DNA of 64,000 bases from Actinomycetota bacterium (GCA_020161845.1 JAIUNK010000019.1:20187-84186), one strand, 5' to 3'; positions 1-7,735 are shown, numbered from the stretch's first letter. Made by a program: numbers and translations. Notes: a model not told the origin generated them from the letters alone.

Positions 1-1
1 G

Positions 2-202
2 CAGGTGCTCGTCATGGAGCTCGGCGCGGCTTTCACCGCCATGCACCGACTGGCAACCGTTGTGGCCGACGCGGATTTGCTCGCTCGGGAGCCCGAGCCC
101 GTAGATGTCCCTAACGCCGCGTTACAGCGCCGATTCGTCTCGTTCTGCGAGGTCACATCTGCCGCCGATCCTGCTGCGGGGGTATTCGCCGAATCACTCT
201 GA
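2..202 (+). CDS. Hypothetical protein, C-terminal part (gene begins before the window)
   Basis: The reading frame is open from the window edge to TGA at 200-202, so only the last 66 residues are seen. They align with the C-terminus of the protein at 1601-2260: both have a T-A-M-H-x-L-A motif, a run of about 30 intervening residues, then R-x-x-S-(F/Y)-x-E-V near the end. The two are therefore paralogues flanking the glycosyltransferase gene. No known family is recognised in this fragment. The gene converges on the glycosyltransferase across the hairpin at 217-244. Confidence 0.6.
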   Translation, partial: QVLVMELGAAFTAMHRLATVVADADLLAREPEPVDVPNAALQRRFVSFCEVTSAADPAAGVFAESL

Positions 203-216
203 TCCCCGTCCTACCT

Positions 217-244
217 GAGCCCGCCACGACATCGTGGCGGGCTC
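217..244. terminator. Hairpin between convergent genes
   Basis: GAGCCCGCCACGA (217-229) and its exact reverse complement (232-244) are separated by 2 nt, giving a 12-13 bp GC stem. It lies between the convergent stops at 202 (+) and 302 (-) and can serve both. There is no strong T tract. Confidence 0.6.
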
Positions 245-301
245 GGGCCCTTTGGGACAAGGGGTTCAGGCGGTCGGTGTCTCTCCCTGTGTGGTGGGGG
301 T

Positions 302-1402
302 TCAGGCGGTGAGCGCGGCGAGGTCGTCTGCGTACCGGGATTCGCCGTAGAGGTCGACCAGCGTACGAAGTGTGGCGACGACCTCGCCCGCATCCATTGC
401 CTGCAGCGCGGCCAAGCGGCGAAGATCGAGAACCTCAAGGTCTGCGGCACGCTCGCGGATATCGGGGCTAGGTGAGCCGAGCCAGGGCGCGGTGAGTCTC
501 AGGACGTCAGTCCAGCCGCCCCCGCGATGGCACAGGCGCGCTGCAACGTCCCGCAATGTGCGCTCGTCGCCACCGGCTGATCGAAGACCTTCCAGGTGTC
601 GGGCAGCCTCGCTCACCCGGTCGGACGCGATGAGCGTCGTCGTGATGTCGACGGCGGTGAGGCGCCACGAAAGGGTGCCGACGGCGAAGCCCGCCAAGGC
701 CTCCGCGTAGAGGACGAGTGCGTCGTCGGTACGCCCGAGGGCCGCCAAGGATCGCGCAGCGTGGCGTGCCGATCGGATGACGTCGGTTGGGTCGCGGCGC
801 GCCCGGGCGGCCGAGAGGGCGCCCAGAGCCGTGCCGGCATTGCGTTCAGCCTTGGCGGCCCGGAGCCGCTCGGTGGCGTAGCCATAGTGCCGCAGTGAAG
901 CAACGCTCTCGCCGATCGTGCCGATCCGACAGGTTCTGCCATCCAGTCGCGTGGGGATCTCGTGGATCGCACGGGCGAAACGCACCTCGTCGCGCCATAC
1001 GAGTTTTGCATATGGCGTTCGGCCTGCGATCCGTCCTTCCTCGTCGAGATGTTGTTGGACCAGGCTGAAGACGTCGCAACCGGTGCCCACGAGGTGTCCG
1101 GCGAGAGCGGCGGGATCACCAACGTACTCCTCGTCCGCGTCGATCGTCAGCGCCCACGCGGCGCTGGACATGGCGAGGCTGGCGTTGCGCGCACGTGCGA
1201 AGTCGTCATCCCAATAGCCTTCAGCGACATGGCAACCCGCCGCCCTGGCGATGGCGATGGTGTCGTCGGTGGACCCCGTGTCGTAGACGTGGACTTCTCC
1301 GAGCAGAGGTCGAAGCGCCTCCAGAGAGGCGAGGCAACGCGGCAGGTTGAGCGCTTCGTCCTTGACGATGAGACACGCATCGAGGATTGGCGGGGAGTCC
1401 AT
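302..1402 (-). CDS. Family 2 glycosyltransferase with C-terminal helical repeats, probable flagellar regulon member
   Basis: The product has 366 residues. Residues 6-95 form a GT2-type nucleotide-sugar fold: the start is ACLIVKDEALNLPRCL, followed by VYDTGSTDDT at 39-48 and the DxD-like TIDADEEY at 86-93. The segment WDDDFARARNASL is typical of GT2 enzymes carrying a tetratricopeptide-like tail. Residues from about 200 onward are Ala/Leu/Arg-rich helices that fit TPR repeats. A longer ORF starts at 1468, but its ATG lies inside the -10 element of the promoter at 1465-1492, so the internal ATG at 1402 was chosen. The sugar and acceptor are unknown. The FliA-type promoter suggests flagellin or another flagellar protein as target; that is inference. 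Confidence 0.8.
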   Translation of the reverse strand: MDSPPILDACLIVKDEALNLPRCLASLEALRPLLGEVHVYDTGSTDDTIAIARAAGCHVAEGYWDDDFARARNASLAMSSAAWALTIDADEEYVGDPAALAGHLVGTGCDVFSLVQQHLDEEGRIAGRTPYAKLVWRDEVRFARAIHEIPTRLDGRTCRIGTIGESVASLRHYGYATERLRAAKAERNAGTALGALSAARARRDPTDVIRSARHAARSLAALGRTDDALVLYAEALAGFAVGTLSWRLTAVDITTTLIASDRVSEAARHLEGLRSAGGDERTLRDVAARLCHRGGGWTDVLRLTAPWLGSPSPDIRERAADLEVLDLRRLAALQAMDAGEVVATLRTLVDLYGESRYADDLAALTA

Positions 1403-1464
1403 GGAGTGCACCTGTCTGCTGCTGATCGCCCCGGCGTCGACGTGCCGGCTTGCCGTCGCCTTCT

Positions 1465-1492
1465 CCATCGGCCGAGGCTGTCGCGCGATGAG
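1465..1492 (-). promoter_or_regulatory. FliA (sigma-28)-type promoter for the glycosyltransferase
   Basis: On the minus strand, CTCA (rc of 1489-1492), 16 nt, then GCCGATGG (rc of 1465-1472). The predicted start near 1458 leaves a leader of about 56 nt before ATG 1402. It matches the motif found upstream of the flagellar units in this window. Confidence 0.65.
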
Positions 1493-1512
1493 GTCCCTCC
1501 TTCGCCAGCCTG

Positions 1513-1541
1513 CTCAGAAGCGTTACCCCGTAAGCCGATAG
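1513..1541 (+). promoter_or_regulatory. FliA-type promoter for the hypothetical gene at 1601
   Basis: CTCA (1513-1516), 17 nt, GCCGATAG (1534-1541). It is divergent from the promoter at 1465-1492 and about 20 bp away from it, so the two genes share one control region. The predicted start is near 1548. Confidence 0.65.
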
Positions 1542-1600
1542 GGCAACGTGAGGACAATGTGTGGAGCACGACCTGCTGCTCGGCCCTGGCAGGTGGGCGT

Positions 1601-2260
1601 GTGAGTCCATCGCCGTCGAGCGATGAGGTCAACTTCGTCGCAGGGCAGGACCAGGCGGTGCGGCGGATCGTCGGTACGTCGGGTGCCCGCCCACTAGGGT
1701 CGCCGGACGCCGACCGGCACTCGGCGTACGGGCAGGCTCCGGCGTACGGCCTGGACAGCGCTGACCCCCGCCCGGGCGCCGTCGAGGTGCCGGCCTTCCG
1801 CGTGGTGGTGGCCACCGACTTCGCCGCCGAATCGCTGTCCGCCCGAACCGCGCCGCTGTCTGTGCTCAAGGCTTTTGCGCTCATGTTCTCGGCCGGGCAA
1901 CCCGTGAACCTGATCTTCGCCGTCGACCACGAGGCCGCAGAGGCGGATGCTCTGGCCGCGCAGCAGCTCCTGGCGCAACTCCCGGGGGACCGACCGCTGG
2001 CGGGCATCGCGATCGAGTCGTTCGACGAGGCGCCGGCTCAGCCGACGTACGTCTCGCTCATCCCGCAAGGCGATCCCGCCGCGCTGATCACCGACCTGGC
2101 GAAGACCCTGACGGCGATGCACCTGCTCGCCGAGACTCTGGCTCATCCAGGCCGGCTGCGGATCGCTCTCGTCCATCAGCACCTCATCGCGCGCGTCCGC
2201 GACCGCCGCCTGGCCGACCGCCTGACCAGCTATCGCGAGGTCGACCTTCCCGGGTTGTAG
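1601..2260 (+). CDS. Hypothetical protein, paralogue of the gene ending at 202
   Basis: The conserved-looking part begins at FRVVVATDFAAESLS (about 1795) and runs to the stop. The stretch PLSVLKAFALMFSAGQPVNLIFAV resembles the linker and beta-strand pattern of GT-B glycosyltransferase C-domains, but no catalytic motif is evident and I do not assign a function. Start choice is uncertain. GTG 1601 follows AGGTGGG (1591-1597). GTG 1559 with GAGGA at 1550-1554 is also possible; both lie after the FliA-type promoter. The last 50 residues match the partial gene at 2-202. It is divergent from the glycosyltransferase, and a shared role in flagellar glycosylation is inferred from regulation only. Confidence 0.55.
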   Translation: MSPSPSSDEVNFVAGQDQAVRRIVGTSGARPLGSPDADRHSAYGQAPAYGLDSADPRPGAVEVPAFRVVVATDFAAESLSARTAPLSVLKAFALMFSAGQPVNLIFAVDHEAAEADALAAQQLLAQLPGDRPLAGIAIESFDEAPAQPTYVSLIPQGDPAALITDLAKTLTAMHLLAETLAHPGRLRIALVHQHLIARVRDRRLADRLTSYREVDLPGL

Positions 2261-2320
2261 TGGGGCGCGGTCGGACCGGGCGTCGACACCTGTCGGCCTG
2301 ATCTCACGTGTCAGAACATT

Positions 2321-2355
2321 GCCAGATGACGCATGCGGCGAATCTGGCATAGGAT
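2321..2355 (+). promoter_or_regulatory. Autoregulated leaderless promoter of the toxin-antitoxin pair
   Basis: The inverted repeat GCCAGAT (2321-2327) / ATCTGGC (2342-2348) brackets GCATGC (2331-2336). It directly abuts the -10 element TAGGAT (2350-2355). A start 7 nt downstream falls on the A of ATG 2362, so the mRNA is probably leaderless. The repeat covers the promoter, as expected for an operator bound by an AbrB-type antitoxin or its complex. Confidence 0.6.
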
Positions 2356-2361
2356 CGTCAT

Positions 2362-2703
2362 ATGGCAGAACGCGCTTCGGTGAAGGTCGGTCCCTCGAAT
2401 CGTGTCGTCATGCCCGCCCAGGTCAGGGCCGCGTTGGGGGTCCAAGAAGGTGACCGTGTCGAGTTCGTCATTGACGGAGTTGACGTCCACCTAGTGTCGC
2501 CCCACATCCGGCTCGCCGCCGTGTGGGCCAAAAATCACGGTGGCGACGGCGGGGACTCGACGAGCGACGTCCGAGAGGCGCGCCTGAACGACCTCGCCCA
2601 GCAGGATGCCAAGTGGGACCGCATCGAGGCCGCCGTGAGCGGCGACGACCGCAGCGAAGACGAGATCGCCGCCGATCTGCTCGCCCGTATCGGTCTCGAC
2701 TGA
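2362..2703 (+). CDS. AbrB/MazE-type antitoxin of a VapBC-like pair
   Basis: The product has 113 residues. Residues 5-48 form a SpoVT-AbrB swapped-hairpin DNA-binding domain: VKVGPSNRVVMPAQVRAALG, then VQEGDRVEFVIDGVDVHLV. The acidic C-terminal half, including DDRSEDEIAADLLARIGLD, would wrap and neutralise the PIN toxin. The ATG overlaps nothing upstream and sits at the probable transcription start. The stop TGA at 2701-2703 overlaps the toxin ATG by one base, so translation is coupled. By family, it should repress its own promoter through the inverted repeat at 2321-2348. Confidence 0.8.
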   Translation: MAERASVKVGPSNRVVMPAQVRAALGVQEGDRVEFVIDGVDVHLVSPHIRLAAVWAKNHGGDGGDSTSDVREARLNDLAQQDAKWDRIEAAVSGDDRSEDEIAADLLARIGLD

Positions 2704-3143
2704 TGGTGGCCGTGTGCCTTGACTCCTCCGCCGTCGTCTCCTTGCTGATCCAGGAACGCGGGTGGCAGGCCGTCCACGCGGTTTTGCAGCGTGTCGACAG
2801 CGCGTTCCTCCCGTGCCCAGGTCTCGCCGAGGTGATCACAACGACTCGGGAGAAGGGCAACGTCTCGACCGGCCCAGAGATCGCCGAGGCGTTGCGCGGT
2901 CAAGGGGTCGAGTTCGCCCAGAGCACTGAGGCCGATCTGATCGAGGCCGCCGACCTTCTGGAAATGTCGGCGACCCATCCCGGCCCACCCGGACGAAACG
3001 GCAGGCCTGCCACATTGTCGATGGCCGACGCCCTGATTATCGCCGCCGCGCAGCGCCTCGGTGCACCCGTCCTCACCCGTGACCGGTACTGGTCGGACCT
3101 CGCCCACGCCGGCCTGATCCGAGTCACGATCCACACGTTCTGA
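2703..3143 (+). CDS. PIN-domain ribonuclease toxin (VapC-like)
   Basis: The product has 146 residues, a normal VapC length. The PIN acidic residues are visible: Asp in CLDSSAVVSLL (about residue 6), Glu in GLAEVITT, Asp in SMADALIIAAAQ and Asp in LTRDRYW. These coordinate Mg2+ for RNA cleavage. The start ATG 2703-2705 overlaps the antitoxin stop. A longer upstream reading frame exists but overlaps the antitoxin and lacks PIN features. The pair lies between the glycosyltransferase region and the chemotaxis genes, with hairpins on both sides, and looks like a separate insertion. The RNA target is not predictable. Confidence 0.85.
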   Translation: MVAVCLDSSAVVSLLIQERGWQAVHAVLQRVDSAFLPCPGLAEVITTTREKGNVSTGPEIAEALRGQGVEFAQSTEADLIEAADLLEMSATHPGPPGRNGRPATLSMADALIIAAAQRLGAPVLTRDRYWSDLAHAGLIRVTIHTF

Positions 3144-3187
3144 CGCCGCTGAAACCGGACACGCCGTTCGTAGCACCCAGACGCGAC

Positions 3188-3250
3188 GACGCGGCCCGGC
3201 GTGCCGGTCCGCCTCCCGGGGGAGGCAGCAACGGTACGCCGGGCCGCGTC
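3188..3250. terminator. Nested double-hairpin bidirectional terminator
   Basis: Arms 3188-3206 and 3232-3250 pair at 18 of 19 positions, with a G-T at the other. The apical loop holds a second hairpin, GCCTCC-CGGG-GGAGGC (3211-3226). It separates the convergent toxin gene (stop 3143) and the minus-strand gene ending at 3276. Confidence 0.7.
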
Positions 3251-3275
3251 AAGGGACCGAGCAGCGGGCCGAGCA

Positions 3276-3761
3276 CTACATGGGGACGACGATGCCGATC
3301 GCGCCGAGCCCGTAGCCCTCGATGTCCAGCTGGTAGTCGGCACGTTTGCCGAGACCACGCAGCAGCATGGCGGCATTCGTGGGAATCACCGAACCAGGCT
3401 GGAACACCGCATTGAGCTTGAGGTGCGTCTCGTTCTCGCCCACGTTGAACAGGGACGCGAAGATGTTGAGCACCTCATAAAAGTTGTCGTAGAGCGCCGG
3501 TGGCAGCTCCACGTTCTCGATGGCCGAATTCGCCCCGGTCGGGGGCACCAGGCCGAGCGCCGCGCCGGAGCGCGCCGCCAAATCGAGGTCCGCGCAGACG
3601 AGCGCCTTGGTGTCGAGGTTGCCGTCGACGTACAGGCCGGTGCAGCAGGCGCGTCGCGCGCTGGGCACCACCGGCTTGTCGTGCGGCGAGATCGTCACCG
3701 TGCGGCCCAGAAGGTCCTGGAAGAGGTCCTTCACGGGCTTTGGCTCGGGGATGGGAGTCAT
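3276..3761 (-). CDS. Conserved-looking protein of the chemotaxis locus, possibly CheX/CheC-related
   Basis: The product has 161 residues from ATG 3761; a longer ORF begins at 3833 without a better start. The sequence runs from KDLFQDLLGRTVTISPHDKP, through YVDGNLDTKALVCADLDLAARSGAAL, to ALYDNFYEVLNIFASLFN. The last motif, a helix followed by hydrophobic strands, is reminiscent of CheX/CheC folds, where such helices carry the phosphatase residues. However, no clear ExxN motif is seen. There is no signal peptide or membrane segment. It lies 85 bp downstream of cheY and is probably read from the FliA-type promoter upstream of cheX (4885-4912). The function is inferred from context only. Confidence 0.6.
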   Translation of the reverse strand: MTPIPEPKPVKDLFQDLLGRTVTISPHDKPVVPSARRACCTGLYVDGNLDTKALVCADLDLAARSGAALGLVPPTGANSAIENVELPPALYDNFYEVLNIFASLFNVGENETHLKLNAVFQPGSVIPTNAAMLLRGLGKRADYQLDIEGYGLGAIGIVVPM

Positions 3762-3846
3762 GGTCCTAGAGCGTTTCTCGCGATACTGCGCGGATGGGGG
3801 AGAGGCGTACGCCGTGGCTGCGGCGCGCGCCAAGTAAGCAGGGGCG

Positions 3847-4209
3847 TCAGCCCAGGACCGGCTTCAGGGCCTCGGAGAACATGTCCGCCGTGAACGGCTT
3901 GGCGATGAGGAACAGCGCGCCGTGCTCGGAGGCCTGCGAACGCATCGCGTCCGAACCCTCGGAGGTCACGAAGCCGAACGGGACCTGGTTGCCGTCCGCG
4001 CGCAGCGCCTGCAGGAACTCGATCCCACTCATGTTGGGCATGTTCCAGTCGGACAGCACCATGTCGGGGCTGTTGGCCTTGACGGCCGCCAGACCTTCGG
4101 CGCCGTCCTCACATTCGATGATGTCCGCGCCGTCGTACCCGGCCTGGCGCAGGGTACGGACCACGATCATCCGCATCGCGCGGCTGTCATCGGCAACTAC
4201 GACCTTCAC
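3847..4209 (-). CDS. cheY: CheY-type single-domain response regulator
   Basis: The product has 120 residues, receiver domain only. Acidic pocket D7 and D8, phosphorylation site D54 in VLSDWNMP, T82 in FVTSEG and K104 in IAKPFT are all present, so it should be phosphorylated by CheA and bind the flagellar switch. The start is GTG 4209 (VKVVVADD). A second CheY is encoded at 8977; this one sits with the CheX-like genes, so it may be the dephosphorylation substrate of CheX. Confidence 0.9.
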   Translation of the reverse strand: MKVVVADDSRAMRMIVVRTLRQAGYDGADIIECEDGAEGLAAVKANSPDMVLSDWNMPNMSGIEFLQALRADGNQVPFGFVTSEGSDAMRSQASEHGALFLIAKPFTADMFSEALKPVLG

Positions 4210-4307
4210 GGTTGTCTCACTCTCTGGGTCAATCTGTCAGTCACAAGGGAAACACAGGGGAAAAGGACTCTTGGCCCGGCTGGCGCTCGCGCGCCCGGAG
4301 CAGAATG

Positions 4308-4760
4308 TCAGGACTTCTGGGGCCGGTTCCACACGGTGAGGAACATGGGGAATCCCCCGGCGATATAGCCGGCCTCGAGGAGCGGCTTCCCGCCGGGCAC
4401 CCGCAGCGTCGGGCTCTTGCCCTGGGCGACGACCGGAAGCGAGAGCGTGCTCGGTTCGGGCAGCAGGGATTTGATGTTCCCGCCGACCATATTCGTCAGC
4501 TCGCCGATGCCGTCGGCGATGTCGTCGTCGGAGGCTTCGTCGTCGGCCATGCCGAACATCGTGGCCGCGAACCGGCGCGCGCCGTCGCCGCCCATCTCCA
4601 TGGAGATGAGGCAGTCGGTGGCCCCGGTGACCCCCACGGACCCCGCGACGGCGTCGTTGGTCTCCGGGCGAGGCATGTCGACGGCTTCGGCGTCAATGCC
4701 GAGCATCGAGCTCCACACCTCTTGGATGATCTGTGCGACATCGTCGCTGGACAAGTGCAT
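4308..4760 (-). CDS. cheX: CheX-like chemotaxis phosphatase
   Basis: The product has 150 residues. The segment DDDIADGIGELTNMVGGNIKSLL has the E-x-x-N arrangement (GELTNMVGGN) of the CheX/CheC/FliY active-site helix, which hydrolyses CheY-P. MEMGGDGARRFAATMFGM is the preceding strand and helix of that fold. It starts at ATG 4760 and is the first gene of a minus-strand unit, cheX-cheY-(3276-3761). It is read from the FliA-type promoter at 4885-4912, divergently from cheA. Confidence 0.8.
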   Translation of the reverse strand: MHLSSDDVAQIIQEVWSSMLGIDAEAVDMPRPETNDAVAGSVGVTGATDCLISMEMGGDGARRFAATMFGMADDEASDDDIADGIGELTNMVGGNIKSLLPEPSTLSLPVVAQGKSPTLRVPGGKPLLEAGYIAGGFPMFLTVWNRPQKS

Positions 4761-4884
4761 ACTCGGTCCTTTGTGAAGTCCTTCAGGCAGGCCCTTCGGA
4801 ATGGACGGCGGTCGGCCGAATCTAACGGCGCGGCCGGGTCTGCTGCCCCGGGCCGCACGGCCTTACCACACGTGGACGACGGCC

Positions 4885-4912
4885 TTATCGGCTCTGCCAC
4901 AAGGGACTTGAG
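4885..4912 (-). promoter_or_regulatory. FliA-type promoter of cheX
   Basis: On the minus strand, CTCA (rc of 4909-4912), 16 nt, GCCGATAA (rc of 4885-4892). The -10 part equals the classical sigma-28 -10 consensus. The predicted start is near 4878. Confidence 0.75.
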
Positions 4913-5140
4913 CGTTCGTCGCTGGTCATGACGCCGGGATCACCGCCGTGTCGACCGGGCCCGTGGACCCGAAGAGTCCATCGTCCGCTGCGCCGGACGG
5001 TGAAGGCCACCCGGGCGCCGTCTCGCCCCTCGGTCGCCGGCCCCCCTGCTGCGCCGCAGCACTCCCGCCGCGGCGGGGCCGCGATCCCCACGGGGGCGCA
5101 GCTTTCCGGATCCCGGCGGTTCTGCGATCCGGCGCGGCGG

Positions 5141-5168
5141 CTCAGCTCCCCCCATTCTCAGGCGATAG
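5141..5168 (+). promoter_or_regulatory. Upstream FliA-like promoter of cheA
   Basis: CTCA (5141-5144), 16 nt, GGCGATAG (5161-5168). The -10 deviates at one position from GCCGAT. It is in tandem with the stronger match at 5210. Confidence 0.45.
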
Positions 5169-5209
5169 GTTCCCGGCGCGAAACGCTCTGCGAACAGCCG
5201 TAACTCTGC

Positions 5210-5237
5210 CTCAGATCGCGGAGTCAGGAGCCGATTG
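5210..5237 (+). promoter_or_regulatory. FliA-type promoter of cheA
   Basis: CTCA (5210-5213), 16 nt, GCCGATTG (5230-5237). The predicted start near 5244 precedes the GAGGAG ribosome site at 5261-5266. Confidence 0.75.
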
Positions 5238-5273
5238 AAGCCTCGATTCCCCTATCTCACGAGGAGTATGCCG

Positions 5274-7730
5274 ATGGAAGGCATGGAGGAGATCGTTCAG
5301 GAGTTCCTGATCGAATCCCACGAGAACCTTGACCAGCTGGACCAGGACCTGCTCGCCCTCGAGCGGGACCCCAACTCCCGTGAGCTGCTGTCGAGCATCT
5401 TCCGCACCCTCCACACGATCAAGGGCACCAGTGGCTTCCTGGCCCTGCACACGCTCGAACGAGTGGCGCACGCCGGCGAAAGCCTGCTGAGCAAGCTGCG
5501 TGACGGCGAGATGGCGCTCAACAACGAGATCGCAACCACGCTGCTGGAGATGGTCGACGCCGTCCGCGCGCTGCTCGGGCACATCGAGAACGACGGCAAC
5601 GAGGGCACCGAGACCTACGAAGAACTGGTCGCGCACCTGCAGGACCTGCTCGAGGGCCGGTTCCGGGACGGCGCGGCCGCCGAGGCTCAGGAGTCCCCGC
5701 AGGCGATCGACAGCGCCGATGAGTCGGCGCAGGCGGCCGCTGTCGTCGCCACCGCCGCCGTCGAGGCGGCCGTGGCCGTGGCGGCCGGCGGATCGTCGGC
5801 CGGCACGCCCGCCCCGGCACCGGTCGCGCTCGCGGAGGGACCTGGCGAGCCACCCGCTGAGGCACCCGCGGCAGCCGAGACGCCCGCGGCAGCCGAGGCG
5901 CCAGCGGCTCCCGCTCCCGCCGTACCGTCTGCGCCCAAGGAAGCGGCGACCGCCGCCGCCAAGGCGCAGACAACGGCCGCCAAGGCCGCCTCTGAGAGCG
6001 CCCCCGTCCAGGCCAAGGGCGACGAGCACCGTCGCAGCGTCGCCGACTCCAGCATCCGCGTCGACGTCGACCTGCTCGACACGCTGATGAACCTGGTCGG
6101 TGAGCTGGTCCTGACCCGCAACCAGCTGATCCAGCGGGCCGCGGCCCGCCAGGACCAGGAGCTGATGCGCTCGATGCATCGCCTCAACCTCGTCGCCGGC
6201 GAGCTGCAGGAGGGCGTCATGAAGACGCGCATGCAGCCCATCGACAACGTCTGGTCGAAGATCCCCCGCGTGGTGCGCGACCTGGCCAACCAGATGGGCC
6301 GCCAGATCCGCGTCGACATGGAGGGCAAAGACACCGAGCTCGACAAGACGATCCTTGAGGCCATCAAGGACCCGCTGACGCACCTGGTCCGCAACTCCTG
6401 CGACCACGGCATCGAGACGCCGGAGACCCGCATCGCCAAGGGCAAGCCGGCCGAGGGTCGCCTGCTCATGCGGGCGTTCCACGAGGGCGGCCAGGTCAAC
6501 ATCGAGATCATCGACGACGGCGCCGGCATCGACCCCGACAAGCTGCGCGACAAGGCCGTCGAAAAGCAGTTGCTGTCCCGCGAGGAAGCCGACCGGCTCA
6601 GCGACCGGGACGCGTTCCACCTCATCTTCAAGGCGGGCTTCTCCACCGCCGCCCAGGTCACCAATGTCTCCGGCCGTGGCGTCGGGATGGACGTCGTCAA
6701 GACGAACATCGAGAAGATCGGCGGCGTCATCGACGTCAGCAGCGTCACCGGTGAGGGCACCACGGTCCGCATCAAGATCCCGCTGACCCTGGCGATCATC
6801 CCCGCGCTGCTGGTTCGCGGCGACGAGAACATGTTCGCGATCCCGCAGGTCAACCTCCTGGAACTGGTCCGTCTGGACAAGGAGCAGGCGGCCGAGCGCC
6901 TGGAGAACATCCAGGGCACCCCGGTCTACCGGCTGCGCGGGGCGTTGCTCCCGCTGGTCGACCTGCGCAAGCAGATCGCCGCCGAGGAGATCGAGCACGA
7001 AACCACGTTCATCGCGGTCCTCAAGGCCGACGAGAAGCAGTTCGGTCTCGTCGTCGACGACATCGAGGACACCGAGGAGATCGTCGTCAAGCCGCTGGGC
7101 AAGCAGCTGCGGGGCATCAACCTCTACGCCGGCGCCACCCTGATGGGTGACGGCCGCGTCGCGCTGATCCTCGACGCGAACAGCCTGGCCGGCCGCGCGG
7201 GCATGATCAACGACTCGGGCGAGGCCGCCAAGCGGGCCGCCGAGGAGGCCGCGCGCCGCTCCAACAGCGACGCCACCTCGCTGCTGGTCGTCAAGCTGGG
7301 CAACGGCCGCCGCGCGGCGCTGCCGCTGAAGGTCGTGGAGCGGCTGGAGGAGTTCCCGATGGCGCGCGTGGAGACCGTCGGTGCGAACCAGGTCGTCCAA
7401 TACCGCGGGGTCATCCTCCCGCTGCTGCGCCTCGCCGACGACTACGGCAGCTACGAGGCCATGGAGGAGAACGCGCCGCTGCAGGTCGTCGTCTGCCAGC
7501 ACCGCGGGCAGCTGTTCGGCTTCGTGGTCAGCCAGGTGCTCGACATCGTCGAGGACGAGCTGGCCATCCGCACCCACCTCGACACCGGGGGCAACCTCGG
7601 CTCCGACGTCGTCAACGAGCACGTCACCGAGCTGCTCAACATCGACCACGCGCTGCTGGGGATGCTCCCGCCGGAGTTGGAGAACTACGGCCAGCAGTTC
7701 ACCGACGACGAGTACGCCGGGCTGCGGTGA
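5274..7730 (+). CDS. cheA: Chemotaxis histidine kinase CheA with two CheW-like domains
   Basis: The product has 818 residues. The HPt domain is at 1-130 with phospho-His H47 in RTLHTIKGTSGF. Residues 135-255 are an Ala/Pro-rich linker in place of a recognisable CheY-binding P2 domain. Next come the P3 dimerisation region from about 265, a HATPase_c domain with N box LVRNSCDHGIETPE, G1 DDGAGID and G2 GRGVGMDVV, and a P5 CheW-like domain. A second CheW-like segment (TSLLVVKLGNGRRAALPLKV onward) ends the protein. ATG 5274 is chosen because GAGGAG (5261-5266) is 7 nt upstream; TTG 5235 lies inside the promoter. It autophosphorylates and transfers phosphate to CheY and CheB. Confidence 0.93.
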   Translation: MEGMEEIVQEFLIESHENLDQLDQDLLALERDPNSRELLSSIFRTLHTIKGTSGFLALHTLERVAHAGESLLSKLRDGEMALNNEIATTLLEMVDAVRALLGHIENDGNEGTETYEELVAHLQDLLEGRFRDGAAAEAQESPQAIDSADESAQAAAVVATAAVEAAVAVAAGGSSAGTPAPAPVALAEGPGEPPAEAPAAAETPAAAEAPAAPAPAVPSAPKEAATAAAKAQTTAAKAASESAPVQAKGDEHRRSVADSSIRVDVDLLDTLMNLVGELVLTRNQLIQRAAARQDQELMRSMHRLNLVAGELQEGVMKTRMQPIDNVWSKIPRVVRDLANQMGRQIRVDMEGKDTELDKTILEAIKDPLTHLVRNSCDHGIETPETRIAKGKPAEGRLLMRAFHEGGQVNIEIIDDGAGIDPDKLRDKAVEKQLLSREEADRLSDRDAFHLIFKAGFSTAAQVTNVSGRGVGMDVVKTNIEKIGGVIDVSSVTGEGTTVRIKIPLTLAIIPALLVRGDENMFAIPQVNLLELVRLDKEQAAERLENIQGTPVYRLRGALLPLVDLRKQIAAEEIEHETTFIAVLKADEKQFGLVVDDIEDTEEIVVKPLGKQLRGINLYAGATLMGDGRVALILDANSLAGRAGMINDSGEAAKRAAEEAARRSNSDATSLLVVKLGNGRRAALPLKVVERLEEFPMARVETVGANQVVQYRGVILPLLRLADDYGSYEAMEENAPLQVVVCQHRGQLFGFVVSQVLDIVEDELAIRTHLDTGGNLGSDVVNEHVTELLNIDHALLGMLPPELENYGQQFTDDEYAGLR

Positions 7731-7735
7731 TCGTC

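Larger units (their letters stand above)
4761..5273. other. Divergent control region between cheX and cheA
   Basis: These 513 bases carry no credible ORF. They hold one minus-strand FliA-type promoter (4885-4912) and two plus-strand ones (5141-5168 and 5210-5237). The middle part, 4913-5140, is GC-rich with short inverted repeats but no recognisable operator. Confidence 0.6.

Noticed and set aside
962-1600. N-terminal extension of the plus-strand gene at 1601 across the glycosyltransferase
   Set aside because: It lies antisense to the GT2 coding sequence and upstream of the FliA-type promoter; no protein-like pattern before about residue 200.
5211-7649. 812-codon open frame on the minus strand
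   Set aside because: It is the antisense of cheA; its Asp/Val/Leu/Arg-rich product reflects the wobble composition of the real gene.
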